Source: Roseateles sp. (GTDB lineage Bacteria > Pseudomonadota > Gammaproteobacteria > Burkholderiales > Burkholderiaceae_C). Taken from it: a stretch of DNA of 64,000 nt. The notes under the pieces are model-generated. The model searched no databases, was not told the DNA's origin, and was given only the letters and a program-made list of their open reading frames with translations. This document shows, one piece after another, positions 24,568 through 33,707 of this stretch (its first letter is position 1; the number at the start of each line of letters is the position of its first letter). Made by a program: the position numbers and the translations under genes. The stretch spans positions 46,597-110,596 of the forward strand of contig NZ_JAFAGT010000096.1 in NCBI RefSeq assembly GCF_019237615.1. Reading direction: 5' to 3'.

Positions 24568-26346
24568 GTGCAGCGGACCGACATCTCGGACCCGGCCTAT
24601 TTCCACAAGGTCGTCGATTGCCAATGGGCCTGCCCGGCGCACACGCCGGTGCCCGAGTACATCCGGCTCATCGCGCAGGGCCGGCATGACGAGGCCTACT
24701 GGGTCAACTGGGTCAGCAACGTGTTTCCCGGCGTGCTGGGCCGCACCTGCGACCGGCCCTGCGAGCCGGCCTGCCGGCGCGGCCGCGTCGAGGAGAAGCA
24801 GGCGGCCAGGCCCGAGCCGGTGGCCATCTGCCGGCTCAAGCGCGTCGCGGCGGACAGCAAGACCGAGGAGTTCCGCGCCATGCTGCCCAAGCCCGCCGCC
24901 CGCAACGGCAGGCGTGTGGCCTGCGTGGGCGCCGGGCCGGCGTCGCTGGCGGTGGCGCGCGACCTGGCGCTGGAGGGCTATGCCGTCACCGTCTTCGACG
25001 GCGAGGCCAAGGCGGGTGGCTTCATCCGCACGCAGATCCCGCGCTTCCGGCTGCCGGAGCGCGTCATCGACGAGGAATGCGGCTACATCCTGGGCCTGGG
25101 CGTCGACTGGCGCGCCGGCCGGCGCATTGCGTCCATGAAGGCACTGCTGGCCGAGGGCTGGGACGCCGTCTTCGTCGGCTGCGGCGCGCCGCGCGGGCGC
25201 GACCTGCAGCTGCCGGGCCGGCAGGAGGCGGCAGGGCATATCCATGTCGGCATCGACTGGCTGTCCAGCGTCAGCTTCGGCCATGTGACGGCGGTGCAGC
25301 CGCGCGTCATCGTGCTGGGCGGCGGCAACACGGCGATGGACTGCTGCCGTTCGGCGCGACGCCTGGGTGCCGCGTCCGTCACGGTGGCCGTGCGCAGCGG
25401 CTATGCGCAGATGAAGGCCTCGCCCTGGGAGAAGGAAGACGCCGAGCACGAGGGCATTCCCATCCTGGACTTCCATGTGCCGCTGGCCTTCGAGCATGTG
25501 GACGGCAGGCTCACCGGCATGCGCTTCAGGAAGGCGCAGGCCGGCGGGGAGGTCGTCATCCCCTGCGACGAGGTGCTGATCGCCGTGGGCCAGGAGAATG
25601 CCTTCCCGTGGATAGAGCGCGACGCGGGCATCGCCTTCGGCGAGGACGGGCTGCCGGTGCTGGACCCGCAGAGCTTGCAGTCCACGCTGCCGCAGGTGTT
25701 CTTCGGCGGCGACGCGGCCTTCGGGCCCAAGAACATCATCACCGCCGTGGCCCACGGCCACGAGGCGGCCGTCAGCATCGACCGCCTGCTGCATGGCGAG
25801 CCGGTCACCCAGCGTCCACCGCCGCATGTGAACCTGGTGTCGCAGAAGATGGGCATCCACGAGTGGAGCTACGACAACGCCGTCACGCTGGACCTGCGCA
25901 GCAAGGTGCCCTGGGCCGCGGCCGAGAAGGCGCTGGCCAGCATCAAGGTCGAGGTGGAGCTGGGCTTCGACGCGGCCACTGCCCTCAAGGAGGCGCAGCG
26001 CTGCCTGAACTGCGACGTGCAGACCGTGTTTGCGCCCAAGCTCTGCATCGAGTGCGACGCCTGCGTGGACATCTGCCCGATGGACTGCATCAGCTTCACG
26101 GAAGACGGACCCGACCTGCGGGAGCGACTGAAGGCGCCGGCGCTGAACCTGCTGCAGGACATCTATGTCGAGGGCGGGCTGAAGACCGGCCGCGTAATGG
26201 CCAAGGACGAGGACGTCTGCCTGCACTGCGGCCTGTGCGCCGAGCGCTGCCCCACCGGGGCCTGGGACATGCAGAAGTTCCTGCTCGTCACTGCCAAGGC
26301 CGGCGCGGCCTGCCGTGACGTGACCTCGCGCAAGGAGGTGGCATGA
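24568..26346 (+). CDS. GltD-like FAD/NAD(P) oxidoreductase with 4Fe-4S clusters (electron-transfer subunit of 2-oxoacid:ferredoxin oxidoreductase)
   Basis: 592 residues from the GTG at 24568, preceded by AGGAG at 24558-24562. The N-terminal Cys-rich helical domain (CQWACPAHTPV, then CDRPCEPACRRG) resembles that of glutamate synthase small subunit. FAD fold at about 115-145 (CVGAGPASLAVARDL), NAD(P) fold near 250 (VIVLGGGNTAMDCC). The C-terminus has two ferredoxin motifs, CIECDACVDICPMDC and CLHCGLCAERCPTG. It should move electrons between NAD(P)H and the KorAB iron-sulfur chain. Its stop overlaps korA as ATGA. A comparable third subunit is described for 2-oxoglutarate:NADP oxidoreductases of aromatic-degrading Thauera/Azoarcus. 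Confidence 0.85.
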   Translation: MQRTDISDPAYFHKVVDCQWACPAHTPVPEYIRLIAQGRHDEAYWVNWVSNVFPGVLGRTCDRPCEPACRRGRVEEKQAARPEPVAICRLKRVAADSKTEEFRAMLPKPAARNGRRVACVGAGPASLAVARDLALEGYAVTVFDGEAKAGGFIRTQIPRFRLPERVIDEECGYILGLGVDWRAGRRIASMKALLAEGWDAVFVGCGAPRGRDLQLPGRQEAAGHIHVGIDWLSSVSFGHVTAVQPRVIVLGGGNTAMDCCRSARRLGAASVTVAVRSGYAQMKASPWEKEDAEHEGIPILDFHVPLAFEHVDGRLTGMRFRKAQAGGEVVIPCDEVLIAVGQENAFPWIERDAGIAFGEDGLPVLDPQSLQSTLPQVFFGGDAAFGPKNIITAVAHGHEAAVSIDRLLHGEPVTQRPPPHVNLVSQKMGIHEWSYDNAVTLDLRSKVPWAAAEKALASIKVEVELGFDAATALKEAQRCLNCDVQTVFAPKLCIECDACVDICPMDCISFTEDGPDLRERLKAPALNLLQDIYVEGGLKTGRVMAKDEDVCLHCGLCAERCPTGAWDMQKFLLVTAKAGAACRDVTSRKEVA

Positions 26347-28178
26347 GCAGGATAGAAGCGGTCAACGACTTCGTCGTCAAGTTCGCCAACGTCAACGGCT
26401 CGGGCTCGGCCTCGGCCAACGAGCTGTTCGCGCGCGCCATCCTGCGCATGGGCGTGCCGGTCAGTCCGCGCAACATCTTCCCTAGCAACATCCAGGGCCT
26501 GCCGACCTGGTACGAGGTGCGCGTCTGCGAGGCCGGCTGGCTGGGCCGGCGTGGCGGCGTGGACCTGATGGTCGCGATGAATCCGCAGACCTGGGCCCAG
26601 GATGTGGCCGAGATCCAGCCCGGCGGCTATCTGTTCTACGACTCCACCAAGCCGATGCCGCCTGGCGCCTTCCGGCCGGACATCCACGTCATCGGCATGC
26701 CGGCCACGGCCATCTGCAACGCCACGTACGACGTGCCGCGCGAGCGCACGCTGTTCAAGAACATCCTCGTGCTGGGGGCCTTGAGCGAGCTGATGGGCAT
26801 CGCGGCCGCCGTCATCGAGAAGCTGTTCGCCGAGCAGTACCGCGGCAAGGAGAGGCTGCTGGACTCCAATGTGCGCGCGCTGCATGCCGGCCGCGAGTTC
26901 GCGCGCGACCACCTGTCCGTGCAGCCCTTCGGACTCAAGGTGAGGAAGGCCGACGCGGTGGGCGACCGGATCTTCCTGGAAGGCAATGCCGCGACGGCGC
27001 TGGGCTGCGTGTACGGCGGCGCCACCGTCTGCGCCTGGTATCCGATCACGCCGTCATCGTCGGTGGCCGAGGCCTTCGAGAAGTACGCGGCCAAGTTCCG
27101 CACCGACCCCGAGACGGGTGAGAAGCGCTATGCCATCGTGCAGGCCGAGGACGAGATCGCGTCCATAGGCATCATCACCGGTGCCGGCTGGAACGGTGCG
27201 CGCGCCTTCACGGCCACGTCGGGCCCCGGCGTGTCGCTGATGACGGAGTTCCTGGGCCTGGCCTACTTCGCCGAGATCCCGCTGGTCGTCATCGACGTGC
27301 AGCGCGGCGGCCCCAGCACCGGCATGCCCACGCGCACGCAGCAGGCCGACCTGCTCAGCAGCGCCTATGCCTCGCATGGCGACACGCAGCATGTGCTGCT
27401 GCTGCCGGAGGACCCGCGGGAGTGCTTCGAGTTCGCGGCGGCAGCGCTGGACCTCGCCGAGCGGCTGCAGACGCCCGTGTTCCTGATGAGCGACCTGGAC
27501 ATCGGCATGAACCAGCGCCTGTGCGAACCGCTGGCCTGGGACGACGAGCGCCGCTATGACCGCGGCAAGCTCATGACGGCCGGGCAGCTCGAGGCCGGCA
27601 AGCCATTCGCCCGCTACCAGGACGTCGACGGCGACGGCATCCCCTGGCGCACCTTGCCTGGCACGCATGCCAGCAGGGGCGCCTACTTCACGCGTGGCAC
27701 GACGCGCAACGAGCAGGCCAACTACTCCGAGCGCGGCGACGACTACGTCCGCAACGTCGAGCGCCTACGCCTGAAGTTCGCCACCGCCGCGCGGCTGGCG
27801 CCGCAGCCGCTGGTGCGCGCAGCCGCGCAGAAGACCCGGGTCGCGGTGATGTACTTCGGCTCCACCGCGCCGGCGATGGACGAGGCGCTCGTCGCGCTCG
27901 CAGAAGCCGGCATCCACATCGACGCGATGCGGCTGCGCGCCTACCCCTTCGCTCCCGCCGTCGCCGAGTTCATCGCCGCGCACGACACGGTCTTCGTCGT
28001 CGAGCAGAACCGCGACGCGCAGATGCGCCGCCTGCTGGTCAACGAGCTGGAGGTGGCACCCGCCCAGCTCACGCCGGTGCTGCATTTCGACGGCACCCCC
28101 ATCACGGCCCGCTTCATCACCGACGCGATCACGCGCCATGTGCACACGCTGGCCACCGCACCGAGGGGCGCGGCATGA
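26343..28178 (+). CDS. korA: 2-oxoacid:ferredoxin oxidoreductase, fused gamma-alpha subunit
   Basis: 611 residues. The N-terminal gamma domain (about 1-190; NGSGSASANELFARAILRMG, then VPVSPRNIFPSNIQGLPTW) is fused to the alpha/pyrimidine domain (about 215-611) with CAWYPITPSSSVAEAFEKY, AEDEIASIGIITGAGWNGARA and QRGGPSTGMPTRTQQADL. Together with KorB it catalyses oxidative decarboxylation of a 2-oxoacid to its acyl-CoA with reduction of ferredoxin, or the reverse. 2-Oxoglutarate is the usual substrate of this fused type; the sequence alone does not prove it. Couples to the flavoprotein gene upstream by a four-base overlap. Confidence 0.9.
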   Translation: MSRIEAVNDFVVKFANVNGSGSASANELFARAILRMGVPVSPRNIFPSNIQGLPTWYEVRVCEAGWLGRRGGVDLMVAMNPQTWAQDVAEIQPGGYLFYDSTKPMPPGAFRPDIHVIGMPATAICNATYDVPRERTLFKNILVLGALSELMGIAAAVIEKLFAEQYRGKERLLDSNVRALHAGREFARDHLSVQPFGLKVRKADAVGDRIFLEGNAATALGCVYGGATVCAWYPITPSSSVAEAFEKYAAKFRTDPETGEKRYAIVQAEDEIASIGIITGAGWNGARAFTATSGPGVSLMTEFLGLAYFAEIPLVVIDVQRGGPSTGMPTRTQQADLLSSAYASHGDTQHVLLLPEDPRECFEFAAAALDLAERLQTPVFLMSDLDIGMNQRLCEPLAWDDERRYDRGKLMTAGQLEAGKPFARYQDVDGDGIPWRTLPGTHASRGAYFTRGTTRNEQANYSERGDDYVRNVERLRLKFATAARLAPQPLVRAAAQKTRVAVMYFGSTAPAMDEALVALAEAGIHIDAMRLRAYPFAPAVAEFIAAHDTVFVVEQNRDAQMRRLLVNELEVAPAQLTPVLHFDGTPITARFITDAITRHVHTLATAPRGAA

Positions 28179-28236
28179 GCGCCGCACGACCGCCCGATGG
28201 CGCTCGCACCGCAGTGCGCGGCACGGAGGTTTCCAA

Positions 28237-29289
28237 TTGACCTATCTCGCCAAACCCAGGCTGCACCACCCCAGCCTGACCAGGAACAAGGTCGGCTACA
28301 CGCGCCGCGACTACGAGGGCAAGGTCTCGACGCTGTGCGCCGGCTGCGGCCACGACTCCATTTCCGGCGCCATCGTGCAGGCCTGCTGGCAGCTGGACAT
28401 AGAGCCCCACCGCGTCGCCAAGCTCAGCGGCATCGGCTGTTCCAGCAAGACGCCGGACTACTTCCTCGGCGCCAGCCACGGCTTCAACACCGTGCACGGC
28501 CGCATGCCCAGCGTGCTGACCGGCGCCTATCTCGCCAACCGCGAGCTGCTCTACCTCGGCATCTCCGGCGACGGTGACTCCGCCTCCATAGGCCTGGGCC
28601 AGTTCGCGCACGCGATGCGGCGCGGCGTGCGCATGGTCTACATCGTCGAGAACAACGGCGTCTATGGCCTCACCAAGGGCCAGTTCAGTGCCACGGCCGA
28701 CAAGGGCTCGGTGGCCAAGAAGGGCGCGACCAACAACGACACCGCCATCGACCTCGCGGCGCTGGCGCTGCAGCTGGGCGCCACTTTCGTCGCGCGCAGC
28801 TTCTCGGGCGACAAGACCCAGCTGGTGCCCCTCATCGAGGCCGCCATCCGCCATGGCGGCGCCGCCTTCATCGACGTCGTCAGTCCCTGCGTGGCCTTCA
28901 ACAACCATGCCGGCTCCACGCGCAGCTACGACCATGTGCGCGAGCACAACGAGGCGCTGAACCGCATCGACTTCATCGCCCTCGCGCCCGAGCAGGTGGT
29001 GGCCGATTCGCCCGACTCCGTCGATGTGCCGCAGGCCGACGGCACGACGCTGCGGCTGCGCAAGATCGCGCCCGACTACGATCCCACGGACCGCCCCGGC
29101 GCGATGAACGCGATGCAGCTGCGCGCCGCGGCCGGCGAGATCGCGACAGGGCTGCTCTACGTCGACCCGGCGGCCAGGGACTGGCATGCGGCCCAGCGCA
29201 CGGCGGCCGGCGCGCTGAACGCTTTTGGTGAAAAAGCACTCTGTCCCGGCGCAGCAGCACTTGAGAAGATCAACGCCGGGCTGAGATGA
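28237..29289 (+). CDS. korB: 2-oxoacid:ferredoxin oxidoreductase beta subunit
   Basis: 350 residues from a TTG at 28237, chosen because GGAGGT at 28225-28230 is correctly spaced and no ATG is available. Thiamine diphosphate motif GDGDSASIGLGQFAHAMRRG, then ENNGVYGLTKGQ at about 107-145. Early cysteines CAGCGHDS and SGIGCSSK, with a third in SPCVAF, supply the 4Fe-4S cluster of this family. The 58-base gap after korA is the largest in the operon. The lipoprotein gene begins 9 bp downstream. Confidence 0.92.
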   Translation: MTYLAKPRLHHPSLTRNKVGYTRRDYEGKVSTLCAGCGHDSISGAIVQACWQLDIEPHRVAKLSGIGCSSKTPDYFLGASHGFNTVHGRMPSVLTGAYLANRELLYLGISGDGDSASIGLGQFAHAMRRGVRMVYIVENNGVYGLTKGQFSATADKGSVAKKGATNNDTAIDLAALALQLGATFVARSFSGDKTQLVPLIEAAIRHGGAAFIDVVSPCVAFNNHAGSTRSYDHVREHNEALNRIDFIALAPEQVVADSPDSVDVPQADGTTLRLRKIAPDYDPTDRPGAMNAMQLRAAAGEIATGLLYVDPAARDWHAAQRTAAGALNAFGEKALCPGAAALEKINAGLR

Positions 29290-29298
29290 TCCGGGGCC

Positions 29299-29790
29299 AT
29301 GCGTCCCTCCCATCTCAGCCTTCTCCCCGCCGCCCTCTTGCTGGCCGCCTGCGCCGGCTCCAGCCAGGACAAGGTCGGCAGCGCCGCGACGACGCCGCTT
29401 TCCGACCTCAACGTCGTCCGTGCCGACTTCCCCGACGTGCTCAAGGCCGCGGCCGCCGCGCCCTATGCCCAGCCGGCCGATGCCAGCTGCGCCGGTCTGG
29501 CCGCGGGCGTCCGCGCGCTGGACGAGGTGCTGGGCCCCGACCTGGACGCGCCGACCACCGCCGGCAATCCCGGCCTGTTGGAGCGCGGCGAGGATGCTGC
29601 CACCGGCGCGCTGCAGCGCACGGCCGAGGGCGTCATCCCGTTCCGCGGCTGGGTGCGCAAGCTGAGCGGCGCCGAGCGTTATGCCCGCCAGGTCAGCGCC
29701 GCCATCGCGGCCGGCGGCGTGAGGCGCGGCTTCCTGCGCGGGCTCGCGGCGGCCAAGGCCTGCACGGCAGCGCCGACGAAGCCGGCCTAA
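29299..29790 (+). CDS. small lipoprotein of unknown function
   Basis: 163 residues. The signal peptide ends in a clear lipobox, LLLAAC, with the lipidated Cys at residue 18. The mature part is helical and Ala-rich (ADFPDVLKAAAAAPYAQP, CAGLAAGVRALDEVLGPDL, then VRKLSGAERYARQVSAAIAAG). It is likely anchored in the outer membrane, since the residue after the Cys is not Asp. It follows korB by 9 bp, so it is probably transcribed with the kor genes, though a functional link is not obvious. I do not recognise a named family. Confidence 0.85.
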   Translation: MRPSHLSLLPAALLLAACAGSSQDKVGSAATTPLSDLNVVRADFPDVLKAAAAAPYAQPADASCAGLAAGVRALDEVLGPDLDAPTTAGNPGLLERGEDAATGALQRTAEGVIPFRGWVRKLSGAERYARQVSAAIAAGGVRRGFLRGLAAAKACTAAPTKPA

Positions 29791-29906
29791 CCTCGAGAAT
29801 TCGCGCCAACACCCCTGGCCTGCGGGGGCTGCCCGGCCGGGCTGGACGCCCGGACATGCCACGGGGGGCTGCTACGCTGCGCCTCCCCCAGAAGAACAAA
29901 GCGCCC

Positions 29907-32900
29907 ATGCGCCTCCTGCCTGTCCTGATTCTGCTGTTCATCGGCCTGGCCCTGCCCGTTGCCCGGGCCGAGCGCGACCCGATGGCCGAGCCGCGCTTCG
30001 TCACGGCCGGCGGCACCGCCGCCATCGTCGACGGCATCGTCGCGGCCCTGGCCCAGGACGACCGTGGCCTGATCTGGGTCGGCACCAGCGTCGGCCTGGT
30101 GCGCTACGACGGCTACCAGGCACGCGCCTTCCCGATGACGGGGGCGGCCGACTCGGGCAGCCGCGCCAACCGCTTCCTGCGCGTGCTGCTGGCCGACCGC
30201 GGCGGCGTGCTGTGGGCCGGCAGCGCCAGCGAGGGCCTGGCCCGCTTCGACACGCTGACCGAGCGCTGGACCTTTCTGCACCACGACCCGGCGGTGCCCG
30301 ACTCGATCACGCCCGGCGCCGTGCAGCGCCTGGCGCGCGCCCACGACGGCCGCATCTGGGTGGGCCTGCTGGGCGGGCTGGACCGACTGGACCCGGCCAG
30401 CGGCCGCTTCGAGCATTTCCGTGCAGGCGACGCCAGCGGCCTGCCCGACGACCGCATAGGCGCCTTGCTGGTGGACCGCGAGGGCGACCTCTGGGTGGGC
30501 ACCGGGCATGGCCTGGCGCGGTTGCGCGCCGGCGGGCGGCGCTTCGAGCCCATCGAGGGCGGCTGGCCCGTCAACGCGTTGGCCCAGGGCGCCGACGGCC
30601 GCATCTGGGTCGGCACGCGCGACGGCCGGCTGCTGCTGCTGGACCGCGATGGGCGCGCCGCGCCGCAGGCGCTGCAGGCGGGCGACGCCGGCGGGAGGCC
30701 CTCGCCGGTGCTGAGCCTGCTGGGCCCCGCCGAGGGCGGCGGCGATGGCGAGGTCTGGGTGGGCCGCGTCACCGGCGTCGAGCTGCGCGCCGCCGACGGC
30801 AGCCTGCTGCAGCTGCTCAAGCGCAACCAGCGCCGGCCCTGGACGCTGGGCGGCACCGATTTTCATGCGCTGCTGCGCGACCGCGCCGGCACGTTGTGGG
30901 TGGGCGGCTACGGCGGCGGCCTGCAGCGCTACGACCCGGAAAGCAAGGGCATGTGGGTGCGTCGCCAGGACGACGACCCCGCCAGCCCGCTGGCCGACAC
31001 AGACGTGCGCAGCGTGCTGCAGCTGGGCAGCGGCGAGATCTGGCTGGGCACGCTCGAGCGCGGCATCGCCATCGTCGACCCGAAGCTGCGCCTCGTCGAC
31101 ACCATCCGGCCGGACGCGCGCTTCAGCGGGCTGGTCGCCGCACTGGCCCAGGCCGCCGACGGCAGCGTCTGGGCAGGCACCGAGGGAGGCCAGCTGTACC
31201 GCTTCGACGCGCGCCACCGCCTGCTGGAGGCGCGCTCCAGCATCCAGGCCCGCGTGCGCCGGCTGCTGACGGACCGCGCCGGCACGCTGTGGGTGGGCAC
31301 GTCCGACGGCCTGTACCGCCTGGCGCCCGGCGCGGTCGAGCCGGAGCGCCTGCCGCTGGCCGGCGGCAAGCGCCTGGGCGGCAACGTCAACGCGCTGGTT
31401 GAAGGCCTCGACGGCCGCCTGTGGGTGGGCGCCGAGGCGGGCCTGTTCCAGCTCGTCGACGGCGAGCTGCGCGCGGACGGCGCCGGCCTGCCGCAGGAGG
31501 GCGTGCTGGGCCTGCTGATCGACGCCCATGGCGTGCTGTGGGCGGACCTCAACACCGGCCTGTACCGGCGCATGCCGGGCGCGGCCTTCGAGAGCGTGGG
31601 CCGGCCGGGCCACAGCTTCGGCGCCAACCTGCTGGCGGATGCCAAGGGCCGCATCTGGACGCATCGCGGCATGTTCGACCCGGGCACGCAGGTCGTCACC
31701 GAGTTCGGCCGCATCGACGGCGTCGACATCGGCACCGGCTGGTTCCGCGCCTACGGCAAGCTGGCCGACGGCCGCATGCTGTTCGGCGGGAGCACCGGGC
31801 TGCTGGTCGTCGAACCCGAGCGCTTCCGGCGCTGGGCCTTCCAGCCGCCCGTCGTGGCGACCGGGCTGCGCATCGACAGCAGCAGCCAGCCGGCCGGCCT
31901 GCTGCGCGAGGGGCTGACGCTGACGGCTCGCCAGCGCGCCTTCGCGGTGGAGTTCGCCGCGCTGGACTACAGCGCGCCGACCGAGAACCTCTACCGCTAC
32001 CGGCTGCAGGGCTATGACGAGGACTGGATCTCGACCGGTGCCGAGCTGCGCGTCGCCAGCTACGCCAACCTGGCGCCCGGCCGCTACACGCTGGAGGTGC
32101 AGGGCAGCAACCGCCTGGGCGACTGGACCGGCCAACCGCTGCGCGTCGGCGTGGAGGTGCAGCCGGCCTGGTGGCAGACCTGGTGGGCGCGCACGCTGGC
32201 CGTGCTGCTGGCCGTGCTGGGCATCTACGGCCTGGTGCAGTGGCGCACGCGCGCGCTGGAGCGCCGCCAGGTCGAGCTGGAGCGGCGCGTGCAGGAGCGC
32301 ACGGCCGAGCTGGAGGCGCTGTCCGAGGCGCTGAAGGAGTCCAGCCTCAGCGACCCGCTGACCGGCCTGCACAACCGCCGCTACCTGACCCAGCACATCG
32401 ACGCCGACGTGGCCGTCGCGCTGCGCCGCCATGCCGTGGGCACCGTGCGCTCGGACAATGCCGACCTGGTGTTCATGCTGGTGGACGTGGACCACTTCAA
32501 GCAGGTCAACGACCGCCACGGCCACTCGGCGGGTGACGCGGTGCTGGTGCAGATGCGCGAGCGGCTGCGCGAGGTCTGCCGCGACAGCGACCACATCGTG
32601 CGCTGGGGCGGCGAGGAGTTCCTCGTCGTGGCCCGCGACGGCTCGCGCGAGCATGCCGCGGACCTGGCCGAGCGCCTGCGCCGCGCCGTGGCCGGGCGCC
32701 CCTTCGAGCTGCCCGACGGCCAGCGGCTGACGCGGACCTGCTCCATCGGCTTCGCCTGCTTCCCGCTGGCGCCCCGGCATCCGCAGGCGCTGGACTGGAG
32801 TGCCGTCATCGACGTGGCCGACGGCGCTCTCTACGAGGCCAAGCGCGGCGGCCGCGACCGTTGGGTGGGCGTTCTCGCCGCCGATCCGGGCCTGGACGCC

Positions 32901-32984
32901 GACGCGCTGCGCGAGCTGCTGGGCCGCTCGCCGGCGCAATGGCTGGCCAGCGAGAGGCTGCGCGTGCTCAGGGGCGGGCAGTGA
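29907..32984 (+). CDS. periplasmic beta-propeller sensor with GGDEF diguanylate cyclase domain
   Basis: 1025 residues from the ATG at 29907. Signal peptide at about 1-22, then some 12 two-component-regulator propeller repeats (each near the pattern GxIWVGT) to about residue 640, a Y_Y_Y-type domain (about 660-740, RYRLQGYDEDWI), one membrane helix near 755-775 (TLAVLLAVLGIYGLVQW), a short coiled coil and the GGDEF domain to about 1000. The active motif is GGEEF with an intact RxxD inhibitory site (RDSD) five residues before it, so c-di-GMP synthesis with product inhibition is expected. Periplasmic ligand unknown. Its last 17 bases overlap the convergent hemerythrin gene. Confidence 0.93.
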   Translation: MRLLPVLILLFIGLALPVARAERDPMAEPRFVTAGGTAAIVDGIVAALAQDDRGLIWVGTSVGLVRYDGYQARAFPMTGAADSGSRANRFLRVLLADRGGVLWAGSASEGLARFDTLTERWTFLHHDPAVPDSITPGAVQRLARAHDGRIWVGLLGGLDRLDPASGRFEHFRAGDASGLPDDRIGALLVDREGDLWVGTGHGLARLRAGGRRFEPIEGGWPVNALAQGADGRIWVGTRDGRLLLLDRDGRAAPQALQAGDAGGRPSPVLSLLGPAEGGGDGEVWVGRVTGVELRAADGSLLQLLKRNQRRPWTLGGTDFHALLRDRAGTLWVGGYGGGLQRYDPESKGMWVRRQDDDPASPLADTDVRSVLQLGSGEIWLGTLERGIAIVDPKLRLVDTIRPDARFSGLVAALAQAADGSVWAGTEGGQLYRFDARHRLLEARSSIQARVRRLLTDRAGTLWVGTSDGLYRLAPGAVEPERLPLAGGKRLGGNVNALVEGLDGRLWVGAEAGLFQLVDGELRADGAGLPQEGVLGLLIDAHGVLWADLNTGLYRRMPGAAFESVGRPGHSFGANLLADAKGRIWTHRGMFDPGTQVVTEFGRIDGVDIGTGWFRAYGKLADGRMLFGGSTGLLVVEPERFRRWAFQPPVVATGLRIDSSSQPAGLLREGLTLTARQRAFAVEFAALDYSAPTENLYRYRLQGYDEDWISTGAELRVASYANLAPGRYTLEVQGSNRLGDWTGQPLRVGVEVQPAWWQTWWARTLAVLLAVLGIYGLVQWRTRALERRQVELERRVQERTAELEALSEALKESSLSDPLTGLHNRRYLTQHIDADVAVALRRHAVGTVRSDNADLVFMLVDVDHFKQVNDRHGHSAGDAVLVQMRERLREVCRDSDHIVRWGGEEFLVVARDGSREHAADLAERLRRAVAGRPFELPDGQRLTRTCSIGFACFPLAPRHPQALDWSAVIDVADGALYEAKRGGRDRWVGVLAADPGLDADALRELLGRSPAQWLASERLRVLRGGQ

Positions 32985-33594
32985 GGCCGGGCAGCGCCGG
33001 CCCCCAGCCCAGCGGCGCCGGCAGTGCCGACAGGATGCGCTGGCGCAGCGGCGCATAGGCCTCGTCCACCGACTGACCGGCGCGCGGCGCCAGCGGGTCG
33101 CGGTGGCTGCCGAAGGCCTCGTCCAGCTCAGCCCAGTCCGCGGCGCTGAAGACGGCGGTCGCGCGCGGCAGGATCTCGGTTTCCTCGCGCCGCATGTGGC
33201 GCAGGTAGCGGGCCGTGTAGACCCCGAGCTGCCGCTCGAACTTCTCGCGCCTGGGCTCGCCCATCTGCTCCCAGGCCAGCAGCGTGTGCTGCAGCTCGCG
33301 GATGGCGCGCTCGCCCTGGCCGTGGTCCACGTCCAGGTCGTCCAGGGTCTCGCGCAGGTCCGGCGCCAGCGCGCGCAGCCTGGGGAACAGCAGCTCGCTT
33401 TCCTTCTTGTGATGCAAGCGTTCCGGAAATTCGTCGACGTAGAACAGCATCGCGCGCAGCGCGGCGAAGTCGGGCGGCGCACCGGCCTGGCGCTGCGCGG
33501 CCAGCAGCAGCGGCAGCGTGCGCAGCATGGCCGCGAGCGCGTCGTGTTCGGCGTGGATGATGCGCACGGCCAGGGGCATGATCGAGGAAGGCAT
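32968..33594 (-). CDS. hemerythrin HHE-domain protein
   Basis: 208 residues. Iron-ligand residues of the four-helix bundle are visible: RIIHAEHDAL near the N-terminus, RLHHKKESELLFP at about 60-72, the DHGQGE helix and RHMRREETEILPRA at about 130-145. Such cytoplasmic proteins bind a di-iron site and are tied to oxygen, NO or iron handling. The residues after about 165 form a tail with no recognisable domain. Convergent with the diguanylate cyclase gene; divergent from tkt. Confidence 0.88.
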   Translation of the reverse strand: MPSSIMPLAVRIIHAEHDALAAMLRTLPLLLAAQRQAGAPPDFAALRAMLFYVDEFPERLHHKKESELLFPRLRALAPDLRETLDDLDVDHGQGERAIRELQHTLLAWEQMGEPRREKFERQLGVYTARYLRHMRREETEILPRATAVFSAADWAELDEAFGSHRDPLAPRAGQSVDEAYAPLRQRILSALPAPLGWGPALPGLTARP

Positions 33595-33707
33595 GACGCG
33601 CAGCGTCGCGCCTTGCCGGGCGGGAGGCCTTGCTCTGGATCAAGGCCAGTGAAGCCACCCCCGTAAAATCCGCGCCTTTGCCCAACAGCCCAAGGAAAGC
33701 CCCGGCC

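Noticed and set aside
33630..33707. Longer transketolase start.
   Set aside because: The 26 extra codons lack family sequence and have no ribosome-binding site; the ATG at 33708 does.
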